Assembly: GCA_949316235.1 (NCBI GenBank)
Contig: OX438757.1
Location: 8,798,657-8,862,656, forward strand
DNA: 64,000 nt
Origin: Oegoconia quadripuncta
Taxonomy: Eukaryota; Arthropoda; Insecta; Lepidoptera; Autostichidae
Direction: 5' to 3'
In this document: piece after piece, positions 33,080 to 44,662 of the stretch
How the letters are laid out: the number at the start of each line of letters is the position of its first letter
How positions within the stretch are numbered: position 1 is the stretch's first letter
Program-made: the position numbers and the translations under genes
The notes under the pieces: generated by a model
What the model was told of the DNA's origin: nothing
Databases searched by the model: none
The model's input: the letters and a program-made list of their open reading frames with translations, nothing else

Positions 33080-34250
33080 ATGCACAATTACGTAAGTACC
33101 TTAAGTCAAAAACATATACATTGTAGCAGATATAAATAGAAAAGTATTAGACGTATAAATAGAAAAGTAATACGAATGGATTCTAATTATCTACCATATC
33201 AGATTACGAATTTATCAAAACCTTTTTTTTTTTTTTTTTTTTTTTTAATTAATTATGAATTTCGGTAACATAAATTGGTGATAATGCATATGGGACAATT
33301 GTAAAACAAGCTGTAAGACAGAAATAAATCCATAAGCGGTGTCGAAATTTATACGCCTTTCACACACTTTACCCACGCATCAAAAGGAAGCCAGTGACAT
33401 TGTGCCGTCCGCGTTATCTTCAGGTCAGTCTTTCTTTTCTTGGTCTGAGCTGTAACAATACAATTTCCCTTATTTGGTTATAGCCAATTTTATGTTACCC
33501 CGGAAATTCAACGTTAAGTAGGTACCCAAAATTATTGTCACACAAACTAATTTGGGTAATCAGCATCTAGTTTAGGTTAGACAAGTTCGATCGACCAATT
33601 ACCTAATCGTGTGTTTGTTTTTGGACGGCTAGGGGTTGGCAGCGATGTGGCTGGTTGCGGTTGCGAGTACGGTCGCGACGATGGTTGCTGCACAATTGCA
33701 GAGCGCACCTATGAACTATCCGGCAGGCCTTTATAATTACCCGGGTAACAGCAACCCTAATATCGGTGGTAACCCCCAATTTCCTAGCGGCGCAGGTAAC
33801 GGAATTAGCGGCACATATCGGATATATCCTGGAGGTTTAAGCCCCGGCTACCCTGGCGGCGGCTACCCTGGCGGTTTAAGCCCCGGCTACCCTGGCGGTT
33901 TAAATCCAGGCTACCCTGGCGGTTTAAGTCCAGGCTACCCTGGAGGTTTAAGTCCAGGCTACCCTGGCGGTTATAATCGCTTACCTGGAGGCGGCGGAGT
34001 ACCTGGTAGCTACGTCACCACCTTCACTGGTCCCATACCCGGTGGCATAGCTGGCGGAATAGCTGGCGGAATAGCTGGCGGATTAGCTAATTTAGGCGCT
34101 AGCGGAGGCTATCCTGGCAGTAACCGCAACTTGGGGAAAAATAATAATATTGCGAGGTCTCTTGACACGGAATGGCCCAATTACGAGTATTTCAATGCTG
34201 ATGTTGACGCTTCCGATAATTTTGAAGACAATCTCATTCCCCTTGCTTAA
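33080..34250 (+). CDS. Secreted glycine-rich GGLSPGYP-repeat protein, probable cuticular/structural protein (two exons)
   Basis: The coding exons are 33080-33091 (codons MHNY) and 33633-34250, joined in phase 0. The donor is GTAAGT at 33092 and the acceptor is the CTAG ending at 33632. The product is 209 residues. Residues 1-24 form a signal peptide with an alanine/valine core and a likely cut after VAA, so the product should be secreted. Residues 25-70 are rich in N, P, Y and G. Five GGL(S/N)PGYP octapeptides occupy 71-78 and 84-115, and three GGIA tetrapeptides plus GGLA occupy 141-156. The C-terminus is polar and acidic, with a DTEWPNYEYFNADVDASDNF stretch. A very short first coding exon interrupting the signal peptide is typical of insect cuticle protein genes. 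No chitin-binding Rebers-Riddiford motif is seen. The structural role in cuticle or eggshell is inferred from composition. Starting at the internal ATG (33645) would leave a plausible shorter signal peptide, but the spliced start fits the promoter and the consensus donor better. Confidence 0.8.
33092..33632 (+). other. Intron of the glycine-rich protein gene
   Basis: The intron is 541 bases, opens with GTAAGTACC and closes with GGACGGCTAG. It is phase 0 and interrupts the signal-peptide coding region after codon 4. It contains a run of 24 T at 33223-33246, which may be the reverse-strand tail of an old retroposed insert, and a CACACACTTTACCCACGC stretch near 33361. Nothing coding is visible in it. 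Confidence 0.7.
33831..33971 (+). repeat. 24-bp coding tandem repeat (GGLSPGYP units)
   Basis: The units encode GGLSPGYP, a short GGGYP interruption, then GGLSPGYP, GGLNPGYP, GGLSPGYP, GGLSPGYP and a final GGY. Synonymous differences (AGC/AGT, CCC/CCA, GGC/GGA) show that the copies have diverged at silent sites while the peptide is kept. That is consistent with selection on the repeat peptide, although the number of sites is small. Confidence 0.85.
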
Positions 34251-34335
34251 CAACTTACGAAGTTTCACACCACCTTCTCATCTATTTCTGCCGCCAATCT
34301 CGAATTGCTATTTGGATGTGAAGAGTGAGAGAGCC

Positions 34336-34341
34336 AATAAA
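34336..34341 (+). terminator. Polyadenylation signal AATAAA of the glycine-rich protein gene
   Basis: AATAAA lies 86 bases after the stop codon and is followed about 12-25 bases on by a G/T-rich stretch (GGTGCTTGCTTTGTCG). Cleavage near 34355-34365 is expected. This gives a 3' UTR of about 110 bases, consistent with a compact insect structural-protein gene. Confidence 0.6.
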
Positions 34342-34379
34342 ATTAAGATTAAAGGTGCTTGCTTTGTCGAACCATGATA

Positions 34380-37010
34380 TTAAAAAAATCTGTATACCTA
34401 TATATGACTAGATTACATTACATTGAAGTTGAAATTTATTATATTGTTTTTTTTAATTTTATGTTACGTTAGGTATACTCTGGAATCCTCTATGTAGTAA
34501 AATATATTTTATCCGTGATTGACGATCATATAGAAAGTTAGATAATATAGGATGTTTAGCGTTGACCTAGAACACTATAAAATCTTTTGCATAAACAAAA
34601 TAAAAATCTTTTGCATAAACTCACTACAGTAGACATCTTTATTGTGCAACTAACACAGAGAAAATCTATGGTCTAATTACTTGTTTTGGATTAATAATTG
34701 TATTTTAAGTAGAAGATTTAACCTCAAAACTACAATTCGAGTTTTGTTATACGAATATCTAAGTAGAGGTATATCGACGCATAACGTCTCGATTTTGATA
34801 AAACGTTAGAAAGTTCAAAAGAATCTGCGTATTGTTTAAGACGTATATAATTTGCATATTATTTCACCTGCCCATTAATCAAAAGCTGTATCTATTAATC
34901 GTATTCCATAGTCCTTTCACCTATTCCGAGAGCCACTATCATTGTGAGATCAATGTGTGTTTATACGCCTGCGTTTTAAGTCATATTTTAATGCATTTTT
35001 TGGTAATTTGTCGCAGCTAAAGCGGCTGAGCTTGGCTATATTTTAGTAGTTTATTTTTTAAATGTAATGTTTGTCTGTTGTACTTTGTCGGCGGATATTT
35101 ATTGCATTTAATCGTAATTATGTTTAGCTATCCATAATGTTACTTAAACTGTGTTACTCTCTATTAACTTGTGACGAATAAATGTTTTTATAAATTTATT
35201 TATTCGGCATTATTTCATTGAAAGAAAACCATTAGAGTTTAAATAGGAGAAGATTATGAACTACTTAATTTTTAACTAACTGAATAATTATAAGCAATTA
35301 TTATTACAGATAGAGTATGGTAGTATAAAGGCACAGTATACTGAAATCTTTAAAGTAAATTACAGTAAGAGAAGTGTCTATAGTTCTTGAACCACAGTTA
35401 GAGAAATGTTGCGGTTTTTTTGCCGATATCATGAGTTGTACCCAGTTCTTAGTATTCTAGAATAAGATTTTCTGTATTCTCTATTATTACATTACATTAC
35501 ATTATTTCGGTCTGTAAACCTTTACCTATGCCTACGTATTTCTTTTGTCGCTATGTGTGTTGGCGTAGTTTACCAGATATGAAGGCTTTTATTAATAAAG
35601 ATATAATGCCTGCAACACAAAAGTGTGACCGCGCGGAGCCAGACAGTTGACTGGATGTTATGCCACGCGGGCCGGACAGTTCGAGTGGTTAAGAGTGATT
35701 AAAACAAACGATACAAATATATGAAGACATCCTGTTTTCATACAAGAACGAAACCAACATTTTGTATTATTATTATTATTATTATTATATTATAGACGAG
35801 CAGCATTACTGCTGGTATGTCTATGTCAAAGTGTTGGAAGAGTTCACATTGTTCATTATGTTGTTATTCAGTCAATATTTAAGTCATCACTAGTTTTTTA
35901 AAAATGTTATCCAATCTATTCTTGAACGAATTCACTGATTGGGCGGACACAACCTCTTTTTTAATTTTTATTTTTAATATTTTTCACGCTGGCAATAATG
36001 CTTCCCTTCCGAAGATGGCTTCCCGCTACTGGACTACATCCCCAAATCTATTTAATTAATATACAAGTTCTGCCTATATAGTGCTTTTAAGATACCGCTG
36101 ACGGTAGCTTCTTGCTATTACCACAGTTCACGAATCTAATTTACGTCCTCAATCAATATAGCATGAAGAAGAAATGTAATTGAGCTCATGTTATACGAGT
36201 AGCACCTATAGGCGATACGTTTATTGAATATGCTTTTAACTTTTTATTCGAGTAATAATAATTTGATGATCGTTTGCAACCGTTCCCAATTACAACGAAA
36301 TTGGATTTTGACGTATACCAATAACAAGCAAGTAAAATTAAAGTTTTACATACTGCTAGATAGGTATACAGTAATGTAATGAATCATAGTTCCATTAACC
36401 TAAAGAATAACGTGATCCTCCATTCACATAGCGATATTAAAAATACTTAGTTACTTAGTCTCTAATTCTCTCATTTAATAACAGAATCTCATTAAACGAT
36501 TATCTTTACAAGATTGGTATTTAAATTTGTTTATCGATTTCCGTAGAATTTTGTCATCTATACGTTGTGCAAATTTATATACTTATTACATACGTGGTTC
36601 ATTTTATGTTAGGAATTGCATATTTTAAACTAGGATCGTCGATAGGTAACCTAATATCTTAATTTTTTCGGTTTTGCAATAGATACGTCCTACACGTCAA
36701 ATAAACATAAAACACTTATTCTAGTTATATCAAAGCAGTATTTCTGGTAGTTAATAATATTAGGTATGTGCGTTACAATTATTATATTGCTGTTGCCACC
36801 GCGTGACGCGATGTGAATGGAAAAGCTGCTGTGACACCACCTGAGTATGTTTTATTACGTCTCCACTGTACATTTTAACGACTTGCTCATTTTTACATGA
36901 TTTTCTCATTTTCAAGAATGCCAATGACCTTTAGCTATCTTGATTTTTTTCAGATTATATAATCACGTGGTTGAGAAGTTAAAGGCGATACAGAGACGAA
37001 TAACGTCTTT
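34380..37010. other. AT-rich stretch downstream of the gene
   Basis: Holds the ATT microsatellite at 35764 and a short ATTAC run near 35487. No second cuticle-type exon or promoter recognised, so the gene appears single here. Confidence 0.4.
35764..35789. repeat. (ATT)n microsatellite
   Basis: About eight ATT units. No nearby coding signal. Confidence 0.9.
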
Positions 37011-37014
37011 AGAA

Positions 37015-37450
37015 GCTCATCATCATCATCATTCATCATCATTACCAGCCTGCGGCAGTCCACTGCTGGACATAAAGAAAGAAAGAAAGAAAGAAAACAG
37101 TTTATTTACCACAAGTGGGCACACACTAAATGTACAAAACAAACTTAACATCTAAAACATTAAAAAGAACAAAATACAAAACATAAATAAAGGTAGACAT
37201 AATAAATTTTGAGTGCCCCTGTGGCAAAAAGGGTGGGACTCAGCATTATGCTCAGTTCCAGGAACTGGGCGCTGTTCTTCCGTCCCACCCTAGGACATAG
37301 GCCTCTCCCAAGGCGTGCCACTCAGCCCGATCTTCGGCTTTACGCATCCAGTTACTGCCAGCCACCCTGCGCAGATCGTCGCTCCATCTAGCCGGGGGGC
37401 GTCCCACATTACGTTTGCCTAAACGCGGTCTCCACTGTAGAACTCGCTTA
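37015..37450 (-). mobile_element. RTE-like LINE 3' end, reverse, split by a later insertion
   Basis: Minus-strand text from 37450 down encodes the PP/RW.DDLR.VAGS.WM type ending (the plus strand shows GCGCAGATCGTCGCTCCATC then TAGCCGGGGGGCGTCCC). It continues to GCCTATGTCC, is interrupted at 37075-37292, then resumes CAGCAGTGGACTGCCGC and the ATGATGATG tail at 37050-37015. Joining 37074 to 37300 restores the usual tail order. Confidence 0.75.
37075..37292 (-). mobile_element. Nested retroposed insertion with 7-bp target duplication
   Basis: The insert is 218 bases and is flanked by GGACATA at 37068-37074 and 37293-37299. On the minus strand it begins AGGGTGGGACGGAAGAACAG and ends in (CTTT)n after GGTAAATAAACTGTTTT, as expected for a short retroposed element with a simple-repeat tail. 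Family not recognised. A similar TAAATAAATTTTTCTTTCTT ending lies at 54430-54461. Confidence 0.75.
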
Positions 37451-37779
37451 GAACTTTAGAAGCTCACATCTCGCTAAATAATTACATAGATTTTTTTAGA
37501 TTGTGCACGTCCTATCTGCCTCTTCCAGTCATATCTCTCTTTCGTAGGTCTGCTGGAAGAAATTTCATTGTAGAAATAAGCAGAACCTGTTGTGTCGTCT
37601 CTATTATGTTGTATCTGTATGTTTTTTTTTCTTGTGTGCAATAAATGATAAATAAATAAATAAAATAAATAGATAAGAACATTGACTTAAAACAGTCACA
37701 ACATACCTACCTCTCTAATATTTAATAAAAATACTAAATGTCAATCTTATCAACTCCAAACCTTTACTCACTCTGTTTT

Positions 37780-38005
37780 CGTTTTTTTTTTTATGGTTAA
37801 CTGGATACGCATTTGACCACAATCTCACCTGATGGGAAGTGATGATGTGGCCGAAGATGAAGCACGCGATTTCAGTAGATGCCTATTCACCCTGCTCTTG
37901 AAGATCCCAAGGTTGTAGGATTCAGGAAAGACTGACGCCGGAAGGGAGTTCCATGCCTTGGCTGTTCGCATTATGAATGAAGAATCGAACCGCTATTTTC
38001 ACACA
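37780..38005 (-). mobile_element. LINE reverse transcriptase C-terminal fragment with 3' UTR, reverse
   Basis: The minus-strand reading RTAKAWNSLPASVFPESYNL, GIFKSRVNRHL, then polar residues and a stop, matches insect non-LTR C-termini (W..LP..VFP..Y....FK..V..HL). The plus-strand CACCTGATGGGAAGTGATGA and GTGGCCGAAGATGAAGC are its complement. It ends in a T run at 37785 (A tail on the minus strand). Confidence 0.7.
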
Positions 38006-38764
38006 TCAAGTTTGATAGTGGATTATTTTAAATTCCTTCGCAATGTATTCGCAATGTCTAGCAATAATATATTTGTATGAAACAGGACTATGGTAGTGTG
38101 AAATAGCGGTATCAGTGTCAGATGTCTGTAAAATTAATTTCTTACCTATAATAGCCAATCTTAATAATGTGATCTCTCTTATCTCGGCAGGAGAATAAAA
38201 CGCTACACCTTTTTTATTATATGGCTTTTGTTATCTTGCGTTTTCAGCACAATAACTTCTGCCAATGTCAAGGTAGAGGACATAGTCACCGGATTTTTTT
38301 TTTCTAGAACTTGTTCATTCGGGGGAAAATATCAATTGAAATAGCGCATAAACGGTCGAAAATCTCTTCAACCGTTTGTCACTATATCAGAGCTAAAGAA
38401 GGGTATTTTGAGGATAATTAGTGACTTTTCCTACGAAAGGGTTTTTGTATCTATCTACCATGTAGTTAGATTATTATTTTATAAATAAGCATTTTTCATT
38501 TCCTTGTGAACTTACATAATATGTAACTTACTTATACCTACAAGCGTATTACGTCGCATTACGATGTATAGTTCGTACATGATTTAATTTCTACAAACAA
38601 TTAATTTAGAAAATACGCAGGCCTGTAAATGTTAACTCATGCTACGTAGCGCGAGCATCTAATCGAGAACACCGGTTAGTGCTCTGAAACTTATATAGGA
38701 TGTTGTAATCATTTAACCACTAAATACGTATACTGTGTACTTACATTTAAATTTTATATAATAT

Positions 38765-39170
38765 TTATAATCATACAACCATGTATACGGCTGTGAGACA
38801 TGGACATTAACACAAAGGGATAGGGAAAGGTTAGAGGCATTTGAGATGTGGTGCTGGAGACGAATGGAAGGAATAAGCTGGACTGAGAAGAGAACAAATG
38901 AAGAGGTGTTAATGATAGTAAAGGAGAAGAGATGCCTGTTAGCCACAGTTGAGAACCGAAGAGGAAAGATAGGTCACTTGATACGATACGATATTTTTTT
39001 GAAAAACATAATTGAGGGAAAGTTTTAAGGAAAGAGAGGAAGGGGAAGACCTAGGCGTAATTACTTTGACCAAGTGAAAAGGTGAATGTCGTGTCGTAGA
39101 GGTTAAAACGAGGGCGGAAAGTAGAGAAATGTGGTCATTACTCCAACGACAAGAGCATAGCTCTTAAATT
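38765..39170 (+). pseudogene. Non-LTR retrotransposon RT C-terminal region, degenerate
   Basis: The plus-strand frame reads YGCETWTLTQRDRERLEAFE, MWCWRRMEGISWTEKRTNEE, KEKRCLLATVENRRGKIGHL and IRYDIFLKNIIEGK, then a stop. GKRGRGRPRRNYFDQVK follows in the same frame. YGCETW, MWCWRRM and GRGRPRR are standard landmarks of this part of insect LINE ORF2. Several later stops and losses mark a dead copy. Confidence 0.85.
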
Positions 39171-40030
39171 GAACCATATCTGAAATAACATGTCGTAAGC
39201 ACATTAAGTCCTATCGAACTTGACTACGACCCGCATGATTAGGAAATAAAAATATAAAAACAAAACTTCGCGTTTTGATAATGGTTTTCGCTATCATATA
39301 GAAAGTTTCTTTTGAAAGAAAAATTGCACCCGTGCGGAGCTGGGGCGAGTCGCTAATATGCAATAAAGAATATAAAGAGTGAATAGTAGAACTTAAATCC
39401 TAAGTGGTAGTTAATTTATGGTCTTTTTTTAATGGAAAAGTCTCTAAAATGTATTGCGTACATTTAGGTTATACATTAAATATATAATAAATAAGCAAAT
39501 CTATGAACTCTACTTTGTTGAGATATATTGTGATATGTGTGTGCGTGTGTGTATATTTATTCAACGCCATATTAATATAATTAGTGATAGTATTATGGTT
39601 CCACATTCTCAGCCAAAGTACATACATAATGTATTTTGTCTCAAATTTGCGTTTAGGTGTTCCAAATATTAAAAACTTATTTCTTAAACCAATATCTATG
39701 AAACGTGCAAGTCTATAGACGTTGGTGTTCTAACTTGCCAAAAATCACACATAGGTACCGTTTGTAGTAACGTACGATTATTTGCAATGATAAAAAAAAT
39801 CACCCTATAGTGTACTTCCGAAAGTATGCACATACTGAGCGTTAGGAAAAGGTTAACGATCACTAACTTCTTTTAATTAATGACCATCTCTACGGTGAAG
39901 GTACTATACCTAACATTGATTAAGTAATAGTACGAGTAAGAACGTCAGTTTGTAGTTTCATGGTTCGAAAATCAATCAACAGGAAAATATGCGTCATATA
40001 CGAGTATCTCGGTCGCATGAGTATACGTCA

Positions 40031-40126
40031 GTGAGCGTCGGCGGCTCAGTGGAGGATACACAGTCTCCCATTTTGGGAGGTCCAGGTTCGATCCCCAGGC
40101 AAGCCATGTACCAATGAGTTAGAACG
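40031..40126 (+). mobile_element. SINE-4, head fragment
   Basis: GAGCGTCGGCGGCTCAGTGG and GGTCCAGGTTCGATCCCCAG, then GCCATGTACCAATGAGTT. It lacks the body and ATG tail. Confidence 0.7.
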
Positions 40127-40196
40127 TCGCCATTAGTGGCGTGCTTAGGGTTTCAAAATAGGGCAAGCCGAACAATGTTCTTGTGGTTTTTACATA

Positions 40197-40449
40197 GTTG
40201 ATAAATAAATATCTTTGCACATACACACGTCGCACGTCGCCATATAGTTCCATACTAAGCAACTAGGCTTGTATTGTGGATACCAGATGGTTGATATACT
40301 ATACACAAATACATGTTTTAAAAACATCCATAACTCGGGAACACAAATCTGTATCCATCATACAAACATATGCCCCTAGCGGGATTCAAACATGCGACCT
40401 TTTGGTATAGCACTCAGAGTTTCTAACCACTACACCAAACAGGTCGTCG
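40197..40449 (-). mobile_element. SINE-2 copy, reverse
   Basis: Runs from AAATATCTTTGCACATACAC through AACCATCTGG/ACCAGATGGTTGATAT, CATAACTCGGGAACAC and GGGATTCAAACATGCGACCT to AACAGGTCGTC. Confidence 0.85.
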
Positions 40450-41544
40450 TAATGAATTTTAAATAGGTACATCTTGTTTTTTTTGCAGATTTTCAAAATT
40501 ATGTATTAGAAAGAGAACATAATAATTATTTATATAGGTACATCTTGTTGCCTATTTTCTCTTCAATCTGCAGTTCCATATGCACTTGCTCATTATTTAA
40601 ATCATTATAATTATTCCAACTGTTTTCATCGGTCGGAAAAAATTATAAGCAGAATCAAATTTCATGGAATGAGAACAGCCAATAAACCAATGAGTTGGGT
40701 ACAATAATTGATATCCGAATCGAGTGCTATAGGCATCCCGGCTTCTCGGTTTATATGAAGGTTCCGCCACTACGCCATACATTATCGCGGTGTAGTTTGC
40801 AAGGGTTTATAGCGTGAAAATTTATCAATAAGATATTGACGACATTCAAATGATCATCTCAATAATGATTAAGTCATCCTTGGCTCGATCACGACCGTCC
40901 TACTTTTTAATTTGATTTAATTTCTTTTTAAGATATAAGACAATGTCCCCTTAGAGCAGCTACCATACCTTTAAGGAAATTAACAATGCCCATTTACAGT
41001 AGCTAGTTATTATGAAGACTGGCAATAGAAGTTTTATTATTAAAACGTCTATAGGTATTCAGTCTCGGCGAAAGTGTTAGGATTAAACCCGGAGCCTTCA
41101 TGCCATGTTTTTTTTTTTTTAAAGTAATTTAAATCTCCACATGCACATGGTCCGTGCTCTTGTTTACAAAAATATAATTTATAAATTAACTTGTTTCTTT
41201 TTACATTTTATACTCTAAAGACTACGACTATGCTTAAATGTCGTAAATCATGCCATGTTTGATGCAAATCGGTTAAGCCATTTCGTAGATATTTAAAGTT
41301 ACTCAAGCAGATCAGCTTGAGGACAGTTAAAAAGGGACAGCTTTATATAACTTGTATAGCGGCAATTCTAATTATGCTCAAGCGCAGATCTCTGCTTGAG
41401 GCAACATGCAACATTCTGAAATATGACCCTTAGAACCAAGCATCTCATCAGCCACAATTCAGCTTATTATATAAGGATAAATAAATTGTATGAGTAGAGG
41501 GGGAGATAGATTGGACCCGGTATTGAAGTCTAGTTCTACTATTT

Positions 41545-41816
41545 GACGACCAGTTTGGTGTAGTGGTTAGTAACTCTGACCACTATACCAAAAGGTTGCC
41601 GGTTCGAATCTCGCTAGGGGCATATGTTTGTGTGATGAATACGGACATGTGTACCCGAGTTATGGATGTTTTCATTTATAATAAGTGTTTATTTACAAAA
41701 AAAATGTATTTATGTAGTATATCAACCATCTGGTATCCACAACACAAGCTTATAGTTGCTTACTGTGGAACTAGATGGCGCTGTGTATATGTCTAAGGAT
41801 ATTTCTTTATTTATTT
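41545..41816 (+). mobile_element. SINE-2 copy
   Basis: Head GACGACCAGTTTGGTGTAGT, B-box GCCGGTTCGAATCTCGCTAG, body TGTGATGAATACGGACATGT and CCATCTGGTATCCACAACAC, end GGAACTAGATGGCGCTGTGT and a T/A-rich tail. Confidence 0.85.
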
Positions 41817-42380
41817 ACTATTTCTCGATTAGATAGATAATAGGATTAGTGAAATAAAAGTATTCCCTTTTTGTTCTATGGTAGAACTGCTCAGTAGAAA
41901 TAGTGGGAATAATCCCCCGTCATTTGTCCGGAAACGCATGGAATAATAATATTGATTCATTATACGGTTTAAATAAAATAAGGATTATACCGTCCCACTA
42001 GCGCACTTTACAGGCTTTTGGAGAAACTATATGCATATGTCAGAAACAATTTAAAACCCTTTCTTGTTTAGGTATAGTAGCTATAATTTCTTAACTAATG
42101 ACTTTAATTGCCACCACGTGTACACTAAAGACATTATGGTATTTTTCAATGGGCTTTCCACTGAAATATGCAACAGGTTATTTCTCCAGTTATATTAATT
42201 GTGACTTTCTATCGCAGGGTTCTTCACTCTTTTTGTTTGGAATAAAAGTTTTTTTAATTTGATCGCTAAATTCAAATCGACTAACATACGAAATTGGAAG
42301 TAGGTTATAATAGTCCTTCCTTCTGCGCAAAATGATAATTAATTCAAATTTTAATAAATAACAGTTTGTCCTGTATAGTA

Positions 42381-42890
42381 ATAATAAATAAATAAATAAA
42401 ATATCTTTGCACATACACACAGCGCCATCTAGTTCCACACACTAAGCTTGGGGCTTGTATTATGAATACCAGATGGTTGATAAGCTACACAAATACATTT
42501 TTTTTTGGAAATTAATACATGTATAAATGAAAAACATCCATAACTCGGAAACACCATGTCTGTATTCATCTAAATATATATAACTCAAAGGTGACTGACA
42601 TAGTGATCTATCAACGCCCAGCCCAAACCACTGGACGGATCGGGCTGAAATTTGGCATGCAGGTAGATGTTATGACGTAGGCATCTGCTAAGAAAGGATT
42701 TTGATAAATTCTACCCCCAAGGGGATAAAATAGGGGATGAAAGTTTGTTGTTTGTATTTTGATAAAATCTTCCACGCGGACGAAGTCGCGGGAGGAAAGC
42801 TAGTCATACATATGCCCCTAGCGGCATTCGAACCCGCGACCTTTTGGTATAGCAGTCAGAGTTTCTAACCACTACACCAAACAGGTCGTC
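42381..42890 (-). mobile_element. SINE-2 copy, reverse, split by a Helitron
   Basis: The two SINE halves are 42381-42568 and 42804-42890. Removing the insert restores ATTCA then TCATACATATGCCCC, as in other copies (for example near 40360-40375). Confidence 0.9.
42569..42803 (+). mobile_element. Complete small non-autonomous Helitron (235 bp)
   Basis: It starts TCTAAATATATATAACTCAA, has the subterminal hairpin CACGCGGACGAAGTCGCGGG and ends AAAGCTAG. It sits exactly between A and T of the host SINE (ATTCA^TC...CTAG^TCATAC), with no target duplication. These are the known Helitron hallmarks. There is no coding capacity, so it must depend on a helicase supplied elsewhere. Confidence 0.85.
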
Positions 42891-42894
42891 AATA

Positions 42895-44520
42895 ATAAAA
42901 GAAATTTCAAAGATCGGATATACATTTTTATACCTACCATTATGTAGATGATTGTCCTATGACAAGAATAGGTCTAGTCGTCGAGTCTATACCGAAATAC
43001 ACGTTAGGTATACGAAGGCACAGCACATTTCCGAAAACACTTAGTACCAACGGCAAATTGCATCAATTTCTTGCACTGCTACATTAGATTTGAATACCGC
43101 AGTGAAAAATCTCCCAGTTAGATTCTTAGAACATAGGAAACTGCTTGGAATTATGAGAAAAACGCTCTCTTATCCGGGAAGTGAGAATAGTCGACACCTC
43201 AATCAATGGAACGGCTGCATTGTTCTTTAGGTGGAGTCGTCAAAACTTCAGGGAATGTGAATAAATTATCAACAGTTCCTCGGCGAGTATGATTGAGGGT
43301 CGCATTCAGCCTTCAAGCGAGTTCCCAGGAATGAATCGTTTAAAATAAATAGGTTTCGAAGTGTTTCAATCGTCGAATAAACAAAAATTTGCTTAGTGGT
43401 GGTAGTGCATTATTAACTGTGGTAGAATAAATATCTATTCAAATTTTGACTTAATAACTAAGTCAGTGATACTAGTTACTTTAAATGTTGTTTACAACAT
43501 ATACCTAGATATTTATTGAAAATATCTTTATTTTTGTAACTACATGTCTCTTTTAACCATGTTTAATTGTAGAGGCAAGTTCTAAACTACAGTTAAAATA
43601 GTTACTGACTATTAAGTTTTACGTTTGCCATAGGTACACAGCTATTCCCGTGACTTTGACGTAGGTACCTACTCTAGGATTTGCCAAGCTATGATGAATT
43701 ACCAGTATGATAGCTTTATAAGTAATCCAAGGAATTTTAGATAAAAGTAGAATGCAGATAAATTTTTACAAAGTTTGTACATATACGTACATAATATTTG
43801 ATGCTATGTTTACCTACATGTACAAAACATTATTGGCATCCCTAGCATTGGAGAGCTCTTTAATCTGATTACCTGGCAAAAGTAATGTTTATGTTCAAAT
43901 CGTTTATATACATATTTACTACTTATGAATGAATCGTCTACAAACAGCGATGTCGAGAAGGGCAATAGCACCGACCGACATTCTTTTTCCGCGTTATGTG
44001 CGAACATGCACTTTTTGTCCCCGATCATTTGCCTAGTCTCCCACTTGATGAAGCATCCATCAAGCCAGCTAATGTATTCTCCTTAGTATTTATGAGTTAA
44101 AAAGGTTCAACAACGTCTTGTCCCCTTTACATAACAGCAATCTATTGCTTTTATTAGTGGACTGCAATACAGATATACCGAAGTTCTGTTTGCACCAAAA
44201 TTTTATGTATTCGCTATCTTAGCAATAGCTGTATTTTTATTTATTTATTTTTATATATCTTGAGGAATCATTTAAGCTATTTTATGTACACTTATAAATA
44301 ATAACTGTCGTAATGGCTATTAGTAGAGTTATTTGAATATCGTTCTATGAGAGAAAATTTGTAATCGGGTACTTATTTATATATTACAAATGTCCAAAAG
44401 TAAATAGTTTAGAATTCAATATTTTGTATATTGACCAAGATTTCGAAAAATACTAATAATAATTTTGTTTATAATCTGCGGAAAGTGGCCTGATTTTTAC
44501 AATAGATTATAAAGACGTAA
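42895..44520. other. AT-rich stretch, nothing recognised
   Basis: No coding, RNA or repeat family identified. Confidence 0.35.
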
Positions 44521-44524
44521 AGTT

Positions 44525-44662
44525 GTTTGTTTATATGAGGTAATTTTTGAAATTGCTGATCGGATTCTAAAAATTTTATAGAAGCTACACTATTTACCCT
44601 GGCCTAAGTTTTTTTTAATTATCTCCCATGACATGGAGTCGCGTGCGAAATACTAGTTCTAC
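44525..44662 (+). mobile_element. Helitron-like fragment
   Basis: Contains ATTGCTGATCGGATTCTAAA and ends TGGAGTCGCGTGCGAAATAC followed by TAG|TT. This is a decayed version of the same 3' hairpin-CTAG arrangement. Confidence 0.5.

Noticed and set aside
34150..34377. Plus-strand 75-codon frame
   Set aside because: It overlaps the end of the glycine-rich protein gene in another frame and runs into the 3' UTR; no domain.
35487..35507. Telomere-type repeat
   Set aside because: It is a short ATTAC run, not the insect TTAGG array.
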